Shown: positions 21,530 to 31,344, counted from the first letter of the stretch. The stretch: DNA of 63,626 nt from Alicyclobacillus sp. (GCA_023511725.1 JAIMAY010000012.1:1-63626); one strand, 5' to 3'. Notes: generated by a model from the letters alone, not told the origin. Made by a program: numbers and translations.

Positions 21530-23281
21530 TTACGCAGGTCCTCCTTGCGACCGTGAAGGCCGTCGATTCGACTGCGTCAGTCGATCCATAAAGCGCTGTC
21601 CGGCCGCGTCGAGCCGCTGCCGCAGGTCGGTGTCGTTCTCGGCGGTCATCGCGGCCTCGAGAATGTCCGCCTCCAGTTCCCGCAGGAGCGCACCACCGTC
21701 GCCCAAAATGTGATCCAGTTCGCCGATCACGGCCTCGAACATGCGAATCTTCTCTTCGAGCAGCTGGACGATGTGGGATTCTATTGTGTTCCGAATGGCC
21801 AGGTGATAGACATACACCTCGCGCTCCTGGCCCAACCGGTGGATTCGGCCAATGCGCTGTTCCAGCCGCATCGGATTCCATGGGAGATCGAAGTTGATCA
21901 TGTATCGACAGAACTGCAGGTTGATCCCTTCCCCTCCCGATTCCGTGGCAACAAGGACCTGCACGCGCCGTTGAAAGAGGTCCTTCATCCAATCCTTTTT
22001 CCCACGGCCGAAGCCGCCGCGAAATGGCACGGCGCTGATCCCAGACCGCTTCAACATGTACAGCAGAAAATCTTGCGTGGCGCGATACTCGGTGAACACG
22101 ATGCACTTATCGGGAATGTCGCGCAACATGCGAAGAACGGCCTCAACTTTGGTGTAGCGCTGAATCTTCGAGGCAAGATCCAACAGCGCCTCGATGCGCG
22201 CTCGGGTCTCCTCGCGCTTTGTGCGCTTGTGCATCTTTTCCAACGTCACCATCGCCGCGTACGGGGAGCTGCAAATCTCGCGTTGCAGCGTGATGAGCGG
22301 AAGCATGGAGCCGTGCGCGGCCTTGCGCAGTTCATACTCCTCGCGCAGAAAATGTTGCACGGCCTCGTACAGCGCGCGCTCTTCAGGGCTGAGGTCAAGT
22401 CCCACCACCTGCACGTGGCGTGGCGGGAGGGTTGCACCGCCGTCCATGCGGCGGTTTCGAATCATCAGCGTCGAGACGGAGGCGCGCAGTTTTTCGGCAT
22501 CCTTCGCCTCACGGCTGGTCACCATGTGCGTCTCGGCAAACTCGCGGCCACTTCCGAGATGCCCCGGGCGAAGCAACGTCACCAGTGTGTGTAGTTCGCG
22601 CAGGTCGTTTTGCATGGGTGTTGCGGTCAGCAGCAGCATGAATTTGTTCGGGATAGCGTTTACAAACTGCCAGTTTTTCGTCTTGGGGTTTTTGAGCTTG
22701 TGCGCCTCATCGACAATCACAAAGTCCCAATCCGTGGCGAGGACAATGCTTCGGTGCGGCTCGCGTTTCGCCGTGTCCAGCGAGGCCACGACGACATCGT
22801 GCTGGGTCCACGTCCACTCGTTCCGCTGCGCGACGCAGCCGATGCGAAACTTCTCGTTGAGCTCGCGCGTCCACTGCAGCACGAGGGATGCAGGGACCAA
22901 GATCAAAACCTTGCGGGCCAATCCGCGAAGCATGTACTCCTTGAGGATGAGACCGGCTTCAATCGTTTTGCCGAGCCCCACCTCATCGGCGAGAATGGCT
23001 CGACCGCGAAGTTCTCGAACCACACGTTCCGCGGTGCGCACCTGGTGGGGTAGGGGTGTAAACCCCTGAAGGTGTTCAAGCGCCATCAGTTTGTCGATGG
23101 AGCCGGCAAGTCGCGCCCGCCGCCCGATCTCGCAGAGCCGAAACAGATCCCAGTCGGCGTCGGTCGGCGCCGGCCAGCCATCCGGTCCGGCCTGCAGCCA
23201 GCGGATGGCCCAATCGTCGTTCCAGACGACCGGCACGCTGGCGGAAATAGTTTGCAGATCCGCGCCTAGGTCGATGCTCAT
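21530..23281 (-). CDS. yqhH: SNF2-family helicase YqhH
   Basis: 583 residues. Walker A DEVGLGKTIEAG, Walker B/motif II DEAHKLKN, motif III LTATPMQND and C-terminal motifs V-VI (QRIGRIHRLGQ) define a complete SNF2/RapA-like ATPase. Its exact substrate in Bacillota is not established. The ATG at 23281 has GCGGAGGG upstream; a longer in-frame leader lacks support. yqhG follows without a gap. Confidence 0.92.
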   Translation of the reverse strand: MSIDLGADLQTISASVPVVWNDDWAIRWLQAGPDGWPAPTDADWDLFRLCEIGRRARLAGSIDKLMALEHLQGFTPLPHQVRTAERVVRELRGRAILADEVGLGKTIEAGLILKEYMLRGLARKVLILVPASLVLQWTRELNEKFRIGCVAQRNEWTWTQHDVVVASLDTAKREPHRSIVLATDWDFVIVDEAHKLKNPKTKNWQFVNAIPNKFMLLLTATPMQNDLRELHTLVTLLRPGHLGSGREFAETHMVTSREAKDAEKLRASVSTLMIRNRRMDGGATLPPRHVQVVGLDLSPEERALYEAVQHFLREEYELRKAAHGSMLPLITLQREICSSPYAAMVTLEKMHKRTKREETRARIEALLDLASKIQRYTKVEAVLRMLRDIPDKCIVFTEYRATQDFLLYMLKRSGISAVPFRGGFGRGKKDWMKDLFQRRVQVLVATESGGEGINLQFCRYMINFDLPWNPMRLEQRIGRIHRLGQEREVYVYHLAIRNTIESHIVQLLEEKIRMFEAVIGELDHILGDGGALLRELEADILEAAMTAENDTDLRQRLDAAGQRFMDRLTQSNRRPSRSQGGPA

Positions 23282-23334
23282 GACAACCCTCCGCTGTGCG
23301 TCGTCTTTATAGACTGGCCGCACAACAGGGGCAT

Positions 23335-23895
23335 TTATGCGCGCGACGCCAGATGGGGTGTTTCGTTCAGTCCCCCCAGGCGCCATGAGGAGCCATCATG
23401 GATCAATCGAGTGACACTGGTGTTGTCAATCCAATCCACGGCCACACCAGTGGCCAGCCGAATCAAGCGGCGCAGTGCCCCGCCGTGGGTGACGCACAAC
23501 ACCCGCTCGTCCCGCCACGCTCGCGAACCGTCCAGAAACCTCGTCAACCTGCGCGACATCGCCTCTTCGCTTTCCGCTCCTCCCAGGTGCGTATGTGGCA
23601 GCCGTTCAACTTCGTGGCGTAACCTGCCTTCCGCAAGGCCAAAGCACCTCTCCCGCAGGTCCGAGGTGTATTCAATGGGTAGTGCACGGCCCGCGGCCAG
23701 GATCTCTGCCGTTTGTCGCGCGCGCAGCAGGTCGCTGCTGACGATGCGGTGGAACGTCACACTGTGCAACGCCTCGGCCAGGCGGGTGGCCTGATCCACG
23801 CCGGTCGAATTCAGTGGGACGTCCTGCCAGCCTTGGATTCGGCCTGCTCGGTTCCAGTCCGTCTCACCGTGTCGGACCAACCATAGCTCAACCAT
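23335..23895 (-). CDS. histidine phosphatase family protein
   Basis: 186 residues. RHGETDWN (8-15) with the phospho-accepting histidine, the second-half motif CVTHGGALRRL and the proton-donor glutamate region (LRERCFGLAEG). This is the phosphoglycerate mutase-like/CobC superfamily; substrate unknown. RBS AGGAGGTGTCCC before the ATG. Divergent from aroQ. Confidence 0.88.
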   Translation of the reverse strand: MVELWLVRHGETDWNRAGRIQGWQDVPLNSTGVDQATRLAEALHSVTFHRIVSSDLLRARQTAEILAAGRALPIEYTSDLRERCFGLAEGRLRHEVERLPHTHLGGAESEEAMSRRLTRFLDGSRAWRDERVLCVTHGGALRRLIRLATGVAVDWIDNTSVTRLIHDGSSWRLGGLNETPHLASRA

Positions 23896-23957
23896 GGGAC
23901 ACCTCCTTCAAAGCCTCTCTCGGTGGGATAACAGTTTCAGCATATCCACCGATGTGT

Positions 23958-23963
23958 TACAAT
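23958..23963 (+). promoter_or_regulatory. -10 element (TACAAT) upstream of aroQ
   Basis: TACAAT about 40 nt before the aroQ start in the divergent spacer; the -35 region (TTTCAG, 17 nt upstream) is poor. Confidence 0.3.
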
Positions 23964-24002
23964 GACAACGATTTGTGTACCGCAGAGGGAGTGTTTTGTG
24001 CC

Positions 24003-24461
24003 GTGGCGGATGCGTTCCAACCCTATCTGCTGCTGATCAACGGACCGAACCTCAACCGTCTGGGGCAGCGAGACCCGAACACCTACGGCACGGAGACGCT
24101 GGCGGATGTGGAACGGCGGGTCCGGCAGGTGGCGCAGGCCGCCGGCGTGGATGTGCGCGCCTTCCAGTCGAACAGCGAGGGTGAGTTGATTGACATCCTG
24201 CAGCGCGAGGGGCCCGAGGCGATGGGCATCATTATCAACCCTGGGGCGTATGCCCACTATTCCTACGCGTTGCGGGATTGTTTGGCGGATTTGTCCACGC
24301 CCATCGTCGAGGTGCACATCTCCAACGTCCATCGGCGCGAGCCATTTCGCCACCAGTTGGTGCTGTCCTCGGTGGTCACCGGTCAGGTCGTTGGCCTTGG
24401 CACGCTGGGTTACGAACTCGCCGCGCAGTACCTGCTCCAGGTTGGTACACGTTCACGTTGA
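24003..24461 (+). CDS. aroQ: type II 3-dehydroquinate dehydratase
   Basis: 152 residues, normal length. NGPNLNRLGQR with catalytic Arg, the tyrosine of the lid loop (RDPNTYGTETL), IINPGAYAHYS and VEVHISN are family signatures. GTG start at 24003 is chosen because GAGGGAG lies upstream and the N-terminus then matches family length; a GTG at 23991 is possible. Confidence 0.93.
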   Translation: MADAFQPYLLLINGPNLNRLGQRDPNTYGTETLADVERRVRQVAQAAGVDVRAFQSNSEGELIDILQREGPEAMGIIINPGAYAHYSYALRDCLADLSTPIVEVHISNVHRREPFRHQLVLSSVVTGQVVGLGTLGYELAAQYLLQVGTRSR

Positions 24462-24469
24462 GGTGGGAG

Positions 24470-25561
24470 GTGAGCGTCACGTCCGCGCGAGTGACGCGAT
24501 TGAGGGAACGACTGCAGCGTGACGGTCTGGATGCGCTGCTCGTATCGGGCCCGGAGAATCGCAGGTATGTGAGCGGCTTCACGGGAACGGCCGGTTCCGT
24601 TCTGGTGACCGCCGCCGACCGGCAGTGGTTCATCACAGACTTCCGGTACGTGGACCAAGCCAAGGCGCAGTGCCAAGGCTTCGAGATCGTCAATCAGGGC
24701 TCCTCGTATACCGATGCACTTGCCAACCTACTGCGCTCAGCCGGGGTGAAGCGACTCGGATTTGAGCAAGATATTCTTACCTACGGCGAAGTGGAACGTC
24801 TGCGCGTGCTGGAACGAGATGCCGATGTGGAGCTGGTGCCGACATCCGGGATGGTGGAGGCGCTGCGCCAGGTGAAGGACGAAGAAGAGATCCGCTGCAT
24901 CGAGCGGGCTGCTGAGATTGCCGACGCGGCGTTCAAGCACATGCTGGAATGGCTGCGTCCCGGTGTCACCGAGGCGGAGGTCGCGCTGGAGCTGGAGACG
25001 ACCATGCGTCGCCTCGGCGCGTCGGGTGCCGCGTTCACCACCATTATCGCCTCAGGGGTTCGATCATCGCTGCCGCACGGCGTGGCCTCGGATAAAGTCA
25101 TCGAACGGGGCGATCTCGTCACGCTCGACTTCGGCGCGGTCTATGAGGGGTATTGCTCCGACCTGACAAGAACGGTGGTGGTGGGACCGCCGTCCGAACG
25201 TCAGTTGGAGATTTACCAGATTGTATTGGAGGCGGAGCGAGCGGCGCTGGCCGCCGCCCGACCGGGTATGACCGGCAAAGCGCTGGATGCCGTGGCGCGA
25301 GATCTCATCGCGTCTCGCGGGTACGGCGAGGCGTTCGGCCACAGTTTGGGTCACGGCATCGGTCTCGCCATTCATGAGGATCCCAGGGTTTCGCGCTTGG
25401 GCGAAGAGGTCTTGCAGCCCGGCATGGTGGTCACCATAGAGCCGGGGATCTATCTGAGCGGCTGGGGCGGTGTCCGCATCGAGGACGACATCGTCCTGAC
25501 GGAGCAAGGCGCAAGGATTCTTACGCACAGCCCAAAGGACGAACTGATTCAGGTGGGCTGA
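24470..25561 (+). CDS. pepP: Xaa-Pro aminopeptidase/dipeptidase (M24B)
   Basis: About 363 residues. N-terminal creatinase-like domain (1-125) and C-terminal pita-bread domain with dinuclear metal ligands: [17 protein letters not shown] (two Asp), [14 protein letters not shown] (His), VTIEPGIYL and [13 protein letters not shown] (two Glu). Homologue of Bacillus YqhT, between aroQ and efp as there. The GTG start at 24470 is close to its AGGTGGGAG; a few nearby codons are alternatives. Confidence 0.92.
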   Translation: MSVTSARVTRLRERLQRDGLDALLVSGPENRRYVSGFTGTAGSVLVTAADRQWFITDFRYVDQAKAQCQGFEIVNQGSSYTDALANLLRSAGVKRLGFEQDILTYGEVERLRVLERDADVELVPTSGMVEALRQVKDEEEIRCIERAAEIADAAFKHMLEWLRPGVTEAEVALELETTMRRLGASGAAFTTIIASGVRSSLPHGVASDKVIERGDLVTLDFGAVYEGYCSDLTRTVVVGPPSERQLEIYQIVLEAERAALAAARPGMTGKALDAVARDLIASRGYGEAFGHSLGHGIGLAIHEDPRVSRLGEEVLQPGMVVTIEPGIYLSGWGGVRIEDDIVLTEQGARILTHSPKDELIQVG

Positions 25562-25589
25562 GCAGGGTCACGATCAGGAGGGAACGCAG

Positions 25590-26147
25590 GTGATTTCCAG
25601 CAACGATTTTCGTCCGGGAACGACCATTGAGTACGATGGTCAGGTATACAGGGTCATCGAATTCATGCACGTCAAGCCCGGAAAAGGCGCCGCCTTTGTC
25701 CGGACCAAGCTGAAGAACGTGAAGACGGGCGCCGTCAAGGAGCAAACGTTCCGTGCGGGTGAAAAGGTGCCCCGCGCTCATGTCGAGACGCGAGAGATGC
25801 AGTACCTGTACAACGATGGGGATCTGTACACATTCATGGATACCGAAACGTTTGAGCAAATCCAGATTCCGCGTTCGCAGTTGGAATACGAGACAAATTT
25901 CCTGAAAGAGAACATGAATTGCTACGTGATCATGTATCAGGGGGCCGCCATCGGCGTTGATCTGCCGAACACGGTGGAACTCACCGTGGTTCAGACGGAA
26001 CCTGGGATTCGCGGTGACACGGCCACCGGCGGTAGCAAACCAGCCACGGTCGAGACCGGGTATACCTTGCAGGTGCCGCTCTTCATCAATGAGGGTGACC
26101 GGATCATCATCGACACCCGTTCTGGGAACTACGTGTCCCGCGCGTAA
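25590..26147 (+). CDS. efp: translation elongation factor P
   Basis: 185 residues, three KOW/OB-like domains. K32 at the tip of the loop KPGKGAAFV is the modifiable residue that reaches the peptidyl-transferase centre to relieve polyproline stalling. GTG start after CAGGAGGGAACGCAG. No dedicated modification enzyme is seen in the window. Confidence 0.97.
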   Translation: MISSNDFRPGTTIEYDGQVYRVIEFMHVKPGKGAAFVRTKLKNVKTGAVKEQTFRAGEKVPRAHVETREMQYLYNDGDLYTFMDTETFEQIQIPRSQLEYETNFLKENMNCYVIMYQGAAIGVDLPNTVELTVVQTEPGIRGDTATGGSKPATVETGYTLQVPLFINEGDRIIIDTRSGNYVSRA

Positions 26148-26164
26148 CGACGACCAAGGATGCG

Positions 26165-26194
26165 ATGCCGCAGGTTTGACCTGCGGCATTTTTT
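26165..26194 (+). terminator. intrinsic terminator after efp
   Basis: 11-bp stem ATGCCGCAGGT/ACCTGCGGCAT with a TTG loop and six T. Confidence 0.92.
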
Positions 26195-26302
26195 GTGCCT
26201 GCTTTGCTGCCTCCCAGCGTGAACGCTCCGCGACATCCGTGTCCCCCACGACGTTCTGTCCCCTCTTCCCATCGCATATAGGACAAGGGGAGGCGGATCT
26301 GC

Positions 26303-26578
26303 ATGTTCCACGTTGCTGATCGAATTGTCTATGCCATGGCCGGTCTTCGCATGATGTCGAGTGCGCTCGAACTCTGCGGTGCCTTGTTGATGCTGTATTT
26401 TGGGACCGCGGAACGCGCCCTTCAGGTCAATGCGATGCTCGCTTTCGTGGGACCGACGGTGCTGGTGCTGGTGACCGCTCTCGGCGTGACCGCGCTGGCA
26501 GGCGAGGTGCAGTGGCACCGGCTCCTGTGGATCGCCCTTGGTGTTTGCTGCATTCTGTACGGCGCCACTGGGGACTGA
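26303..26578 (+). CDS. yqhV: YqhV family membrane protein (DUF2619-type)
   Basis: 91 residues with three hydrophobic helices (about 10-32, 43-62, 70-87). Matches YqhV in size, hydrophobic pattern and position between efp and spoIIIAA. Function unknown; sporulation-linked by location. Confidence 0.78.
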   Translation: MFHVADRIVYAMAGLRMMSSALELCGALLMLYFGTAERALQVNAMLAFVGPTVLVLVTALGVTALAGEVQWHRLLWIALGVCCILYGATGD

Positions 26579-26597
26579 GCACGAGAGCCGGCCTGGG

Positions 26598-26705
26598 TCA
26601 CGCTCGCGCTGCCGGTCGCCGCAGGAAGCTGAACACGAGCGCCATCAGCAGGATGAAGATCACGAGAAACACCACAATCCATCGGATGATCAGACTGAGA
26701 TCCAT
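26598..26705 (-). CDS. 35-residue single-pass membrane micro-protein
   Basis: Reads MDLSLIIRWIVVFLVIFIL followed by LMALVFSFLRRP and a basic tail, on the minus strand between yqhV and spoIIIAA. GGGAGG lies 11 nt before the ATG. One long hydrophobic helix with a positive-inside C-terminus suggests a real small membrane protein; no family recognised. Confidence 0.5.
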   Translation of the reverse strand: MDLSLIIRWIVVFLVIFILLMALVFSFLRRPAARA

Positions 26706-26785
26706 GAGTGCATTCGCCTCCCGTCATAACTCTTCTGCCAGTAGATGCGCGGCGGGCGAAGTCTGAGACGGCCGTTGTCGCAGGC

Positions 26786-26816
26786 GGCATGAATGGAGGG
26801 GCGCGTCCATATACAT
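26786..26816 (+). promoter_or_regulatory. possible sigma-E promoter of the spoIIIA operon
   Basis: GGCATGAAT and CATATACAT, about 13 nt apart, loosely resemble the sigma-E -35/-10 pair and lie upstream of spoIIIAA, an operon known to be sigma-E dependent in Bacillus. Weak match. Confidence 0.25.
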
Positions 26817-26842
26817 GCAGTGACCAAGGAGGTGGACAACGC

Positions 26843-27823
26843 GTGGCCTCGGCGCCCATGTCAATCCGTCCCTGGTCTCAGGCCATTCGCGTACTGCCAG
26901 CGGATGTGCGCCAGCGCATCGAAGCATTGCCTTCGTCTATCCTGGAGCAACTCGAGGAGGTACGCCTGAGAATCGGCCGGCCGGTGCAACTGTACGGGGA
27001 TCGGCTGGATGCGTACCTTGCGCAGGAAGGCGGTGTGACGGAGGATGCGACGCGGGCTCTGAAACTGGATGAGCGCGCCATTCACAGCGTGCTCCAGGCT
27101 GTCACGCAAGCATCGCTGTACGCGGTGGAAGAGGAGCTTCGCAGGGGATTTGTCACCATCGCCGGCGGTCACCGCGTCGGTGTGGCCGGCAGGGCGGTAC
27201 TGGACGGACACGGCCACGTCCGCACGTTGCGCCGCGTGACGTCGCTCAACCTGCGGATCGCCCGGCCGTGTGAGGGTGCCGCGGAGGCTATCCGCCGATT
27301 CGTGGCCGATCCCGCCTCAGGCAGGCCCCTCAGCCTCCTCATCGTTTCGCCTCCGGGCTGCGGCAAGACGACGCTTCTTCGCGACATCGCGCGGCAGTGG
27401 AGTTCAGGCTCATGGGGCCGTCCAGTCAAGGTAGGAATTGTGGACGAACGTTCCGAGATCTCCGGTGCCGTGGACGGGATTCCGCAGTTCGATCTCGGCC
27501 CCCGAACGGACGTGCTGGACGGGTGCCCGAAGGCCGAGGGCATGTTGATGATGATCCGCAGCCTCTCGCCACAGGTGCTGATCACAGACGAGATCGGCCG
27601 TGCGGAGGACTGCGAAGCGTTGTTGGAAGCCACGCATGCAGGGGTCGCGGTGGTGGCCAGCGCGCATGCGTCATCGCTGGACGAATGGTGCACTCGGCCG
27701 CACATGCGGACGCTGTTTGAACACCGCTCCTTTGATCGGTACGTGCTTCTCAGCAGGCGACACGGGCCGGGCACCGTGGAGCGCGTGTACGACGCGGTGG
27801 GCAGGCCGCTCGCCACAGTGTGA
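26843..27823 (+). CDS. spoIIIAA: stage III sporulation ATPase SpoIIIAA
   Basis: 326 residues, secretion-ATPase-like. Walker A SPPGCGKTTLL (about 169-179), Walker B VLITDEIGR and the IVDERSEI motif typical of SpoIIIAA. It is thought to power the mother cell-forespore SpoIIIA-SpoIIQ channel. GTG at 26843 has AAGGAGG 10 nt upstream; the ATG at 26858 is too far. Confidence 0.95.
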   Translation: MASAPMSIRPWSQAIRVLPADVRQRIEALPSSILEQLEEVRLRIGRPVQLYGDRLDAYLAQEGGVTEDATRALKLDERAIHSVLQAVTQASLYAVEEELRRGFVTIAGGHRVGVAGRAVLDGHGHVRTLRRVTSLNLRIARPCEGAAEAIRRFVADPASGRPLSLLIVSPPGCGKTTLLRDIARQWSSGSWGRPVKVGIVDERSEISGAVDGIPQFDLGPRTDVLDGCPKAEGMLMMIRSLSPQVLITDEIGRAEDCEALLEATHAGVAVVASAHASSLDEWCTRPHMRTLFEHRSFDRYVLLSRRHGPGTVERVYDAVGRPLATV

Positions 27824-27835
27824 GGGGGTGGCGCG

Positions 27836-28348
27836 GTGATCAGATTTATCGGCGCCGCCCTGGTGGTCGCCGCGAGCACCGGCATCGGCTTCAGGATTGC
27901 GGCGGATTATCGGCATCGTCCGCGTCAGATCCGCAGCTTGATGCACGCGCTGCGCGTGCTGCGGACCGAGATCGACTTCACCCTCACCCCGCTTCCGCTG
28001 GCCTTGGTGCGGACGGCGGAGCGAGCCGATGCACCCGTGGCCCATTTTTTCACTGTGTGCGCCGAGCACCTGGAGCTAGGCGAGACGCCTGCCGAGGCGG
28101 TGACCGCCGGTGTGGCGGAATTGCGAGGTCGGAGTGCTCTGCGGGGGCCTGAACTCGAAGTACTGAGCGCGCTCGGAGGTACGCTGGGAAACTCGGATCG
28201 GCAGAGCCAGTGCCAGCATATCGATGCGGCACTCATGCATCTGAGCCACGTCGAGGAGGAGGCCAGGGAGGCGCAGCGCCGTAACGAGCGGTTGTGGCAA
28301 TACCTCGGATTTCTCTTCGGACTGTTGCTGGTGGTGCTGTTGTATTAA
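27836..28348 (+). CDS. spoIIIAB: stage III sporulation protein SpoIIIAB
   Basis: 170 residues: N-terminal and C-terminal membrane helices (LWQYLGFLFGLLLVVLLY at the end) around a helical GspF-like cytoplasmic domain. GTG start after GAGGGGGTGGC. Platform-like component of the SpoIIIA complex. Confidence 0.92.
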   Translation: MIRFIGAALVVAASTGIGFRIAADYRHRPRQIRSLMHALRVLRTEIDFTLTPLPLALVRTAERADAPVAHFFTVCAEHLELGETPAEAVTAGVAELRGRSALRGPELEVLSALGGTLGNSDRQSQCQHIDAALMHLSHVEEEAREAQRRNERLWQYLGFLFGLLLVVLLY

Positions 28349-28374
28349 CCGGAGGGCAGAGCGGGGGTGTGGCC

Positions 28375-28578
28375 GTGACACCGGAAATCAGAACCGTCTT
28401 TCAGATTGCGGGCATCGGCTTGCTGGTGGCGATGTTGCACACCATTCTCAAGCAAAGCGGCAAAGAGGAGTTTGCGCACTGGACCACGTTTGTCGGCTTC
28501 GTCGCCGTGTTTTTGATTGTTATAGGTTACGTGGACCATCTGTACACCGAGATTCAGCGCGTCTTTCTCAGCCAGTAA
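28375..28578 (+). CDS. spoIIIAC: stage III sporulation protein SpoIIIAC
   Basis: 67 residues, two membrane helices. FQIAGIGLLVAMLHTILKQ matches the highly conserved SpoIIIAC N-terminus. GTG at 28375; a GTG two codons upstream is equally placed relative to two G-rich runs. Confidence 0.93.
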   Translation: MTPEIRTVFQIAGIGLLVAMLHTILKQSGKEEFAHWTTFVGFVAVFLIVIGYVDHLYTEIQRVFLSQ

Positions 28579-28618
28579 CCGCCGCTCCGTGTGACGGATT
28601 CGGCGCCGAGCGGGGGGA

Positions 28619-29011
28619 ATGCGATTGCACGTCCTGCAATTGGCCGGGATTGGTCTGGTGAGCACCGTGCTGATTGTGCTGATTCGGCCGCATGCACCGC
28701 AGATTGCGATGCTGCTCGGGCTGGTGGCGGGCATTCTGCTGCTCATCCCCGTCATCACGAACATCACCACCGTGATCAGCGCACTGTCCGATCTCGCGAA
28801 CGCCGTGCAACTCGATCACGGTCTGATGGCCACGGTCCTCAAGATCATCGGCCTGGCGTACGTCATCGAGTTTGCCGCGCAGGTCGCTCGAGATGCGCAG
28901 GAGGGGGCGCTCGCGAGCAAGATTGAGCTGGCGGGGAAGGTCGGGATTGTCATCCTCGCCATTCCCATCATCACGGACGTGGTGCAAGCCCTGGCGCATC
29001 TTTTGCCGTGA
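28619..29011 (+). CDS. spoIIIAD: stage III sporulation protein SpoIIIAD
   Basis: 130 residues with four hydrophobic helices. LQLAGIGLVSTVLIVLIR at the N-terminus is clearly related to SpoIIIAC, and the AYVIEFAAQVARDA stretch is characteristic. Confidence 0.93.
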   Translation: MRLHVLQLAGIGLVSTVLIVLIRPHAPQIAMLLGLVAGILLLIPVITNITTVISALSDLANAVQLDHGLMATVLKIIGLAYVIEFAAQVARDAQEGALASKIELAGKVGIVILAIPIITDVVQALAHLLP

Positions 29012-29029
29012 TTGGAAGGGGGGACGAAC

Positions 29030-30250
29030 GTGAAGCTTGGCCGCTGGCGACACTGGCTGATCTGCCTTGCTTGCGCGTGTTTCACCATGGTGATGACACC
29101 GCATGCGCTGGCGGATACGGCCGGGCCCTCCTCCAGCATGCTGGGGCAGGCGGCACAGACGGTTCAGCAGGCGGCACAGCAACAGCTCGACCAGATCCCG
29201 ACCGGCACCATCGACGGCTTTTGGCGCAATCTCGAGGCGCAATACGGTGGATATCTCCCGGACATCCAGGGCGCATCACTGGTGAGTGCCGTGCTGCAGG
29301 GATCGGGTCCGGCGTGGTCGCAAGTGGTGCACGGCACGTTGCGCTACCTGCTGGCGGAACTCGTGGACAACGCTCGGCTGCTCGGCAGCATCTTGATCCT
29401 AACTGTGCTCGCCGCGGTGATGCGTTCGGTGCAGACGGCGTTTGAACGGCAGACCATCAGTCAGGCGGCGTACGCGGTGATTTTCGCCGTCCTGCTGCTG
29501 CTCGCGGTGGGTTCTTTCACATCCGCCGTGGCCTCGGCGCGACACGCCATCGAAGGAATGAATGATTTCATGCTGGCCCTGGTGCCGGTCATGGTGGCGC
29601 TCTTGGCGGCGAGCGGCGCGTTGGCCTCGGCAGCTTTCTTTCAGCCACTTCTCATCTTCTGCGTTCACTTCGTCAGCAATGTCGTCTTTTTGGTGGTGTT
29701 TCCTCTCATTTTCTTCGCCGCTGTACTGGACCTGGCAAGCGTGATCTCATCCAGGTATCCGTTGACACGGCTGGCCAGTCTCTTGCGAACAGGCGGCGGC
29801 GCTCTGCTTGGCCTGTGCATGAGCGGTTTTCTGGGCGTGGCGGCGGTGCAAGGGGCGGGGAAAGGCATTGCGGACGGGGTCATTCTGAGGGCCACCAAGT
29901 TTGCGCTCGGTACGTTCGTGCCCGTGATCGGCAAGGCCGTGGCGGATGCGGCGGAGACGGTTGCCAGCGCCTCCCTCTTGGTCAAGAACGCCGTGGGCAT
30001 CGCCGGGATCATCATCATTGCCTGTATCGCGTTGTTTCCGGCTATCAAAATCCTGGCCCTCTCGCTGGTTTACGGAGGCAGTGCGGCGCTACTGCAACCC
30101 CTCGGCGAAACCCCCATCATTCAGTGCCTTGGTGTGCTGTCCAAGAGCATGGTGATGATTTTTGCCACGGTGGCCGTGATTGGGCTGATGTTCTTTCTGG
30201 CCATCTGCATCCTGTTGGCTTCCGCCAACTTGGCGGTGATGATGGGATGA
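29030..30250 (+). CDS. spoIIIAE: stage III sporulation protein SpoIIIAE
   Basis: 406 residues: N-terminal signal-like helix ending ALADTAG, a soluble segment (about 30-90) and about eight membrane helices. It is the largest SpoIIIA membrane subunit. GTG at 29030 follows AAGGGGGG by 6 nt. ATGA overlap with spoIIIAF. Confidence 0.93.
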   Translation: MKLGRWRHWLICLACACFTMVMTPHALADTAGPSSSMLGQAAQTVQQAAQQQLDQIPTGTIDGFWRNLEAQYGGYLPDIQGASLVSAVLQGSGPAWSQVVHGTLRYLLAELVDNARLLGSILILTVLAAVMRSVQTAFERQTISQAAYAVIFAVLLLLAVGSFTSAVASARHAIEGMNDFMLALVPVMVALLAASGALASAAFFQPLLIFCVHFVSNVVFLVVFPLIFFAAVLDLASVISSRYPLTRLASLLRTGGGALLGLCMSGFLGVAAVQGAGKGIADGVILRATKFALGTFVPVIGKAVADAAETVASASLLVKNAVGIAGIIIIACIALFPAIKILALSLVYGGSAALLQPLGETPIIQCLGVLSKSMVMIFATVAVIGLMFFLAICILLASANLAVMMG

Positions 30251-30747
30251 CGGCGCTGGGACACTGGCTGAAAGAGTTGGTGGTGTTGGTGCTGCTGGCC
30301 GGCCTGACCGACCTTGTGCTGCCATCCGCGTCCCTGCAGCGGTATGTGCGGACGGTGCTGGGCCTTGCCATCATCGCCATGATCCTGCAGCCCATCCTGC
30401 CCCTGTTCGATGCTGCCTGGGCGCAGAAAGCCGCTGTCACCGCCAGTCAAGAATTGGAGAGCTCGGATGACGGAAGCGTCAACGCCACCGACTCTGCGCT
30501 CACTTCGTCGCTGGCGGCGGTGCAGAACGAGCAAACCGACGACCTTGTGGCGGATGCCATCCGGCGGATGGTGACGGAACAGTTCGGGCTAAACGTCACC
30601 GCGGTGCAGGTCACGGGTGCCGCGACAGGCGATGTACGTGTGTCCTTGACGGTACAAGGGGGGCACGACGAGGTCGAGCAACTGCAGCGCGCGATTGCAC
30701 AAACCCTCGGTGTGGACCCTTCCCGTGTACAGATCCATGCGTCCTGA
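30247..30747 (+). CDS. spoIIIAF: stage III sporulation protein SpoIIIAF
   Basis: 166 residues: two N-terminal membrane helices and a C-terminal extracytoplasmic domain with the ring-building fold pattern (AIAQTLGVDPSRVQIH). Coupled by overlap to spoIIIAE. Confidence 0.9.
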   Translation: MTALGHWLKELVVLVLLAGLTDLVLPSASLQRYVRTVLGLAIIAMILQPILPLFDAAWAQKAAVTASQELESSDDGSVNATDSALTSSLAAVQNEQTDDLVADAIRRMVTEQFGLNVTAVQVTGAATGDVRVSLTVQGGHDEVEQLQRAIAQTLGVDPSRVQIHAS

Positions 30748-30765
30748 GAGGGAGGAGGGTCGTAG

Positions 30766-31344
30766 ATGGATTTCAAGCCGTTGTTGCAGAACAAGTGGCT
30801 CCTTCTGTTAGGCCTTCTGGGGCTGGCATGCCTTGTTCTTGGAACATTTTGGAACGGAGGGAGCCATGCGACCGTCGCGACGGGGGCACCGGTTGCGGCC
30901 GGAAGTAATCAAACGCAGACTTCGGTGTCGGGGGGCGTGCCGGACAGTATCGACGCCATCACGCAGTTGGAAAACCAGTATGATCAGCGACTGGCAGCGA
31001 TGTTGAAAAAGATTCAAGGGATCCAGGATGTGTCTGTGATGGTAACCTTGGACGCGAGCCCTCAATTGGAAGTTGCCAACAATGTACACAAGCAAACACA
31101 GACGCAAACCTCGGGCAACCAAACCGTTTCTTCGTCCACCTCGGAAGACGACCAGGTCTTCACGCAACGGACATCGGACGGCAGTAACGAGCCGTTCGTC
31201 GTGCAGACCATTCAGCCGCAGGTGAGAGGCGTCCTGGTGGTCGTCCGAGCGGATGATTTCTTCGCTGCCAAGGCCGAGATCATCGATGCGATTCGGAATG
31301 TCTTGGACGTGCCCGCATATAAGATTAGCGTGGAGCCTCAATAG
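30766..31344 (+). CDS. spoIIIAG: stage III sporulation ring protein SpoIIIAG
   Basis: 192 residues: one membrane helix (about 10-27) and a ring-building domain with the YDQRLAAMLKKIQGIQDVSVMVTLD motif split by a beta-triangle insertion region (about 105-150) and ending RNVLDVPAYKISVE. In Bacillus it forms a large ring in the intermembrane space. Confidence 0.92.
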   Translation: MDFKPLLQNKWLLLLGLLGLACLVLGTFWNGGSHATVATGAPVAAGSNQTQTSVSGGVPDSIDAITQLENQYDQRLAAMLKKIQGIQDVSVMVTLDASPQLEVANNVHKQTQTQTSGNQTVSSSTSEDDQVFTQRTSDGSNEPFVVQTIQPQVRGVLVVVRADDFFAAKAEIIDAIRNVLDVPAYKISVEPQ

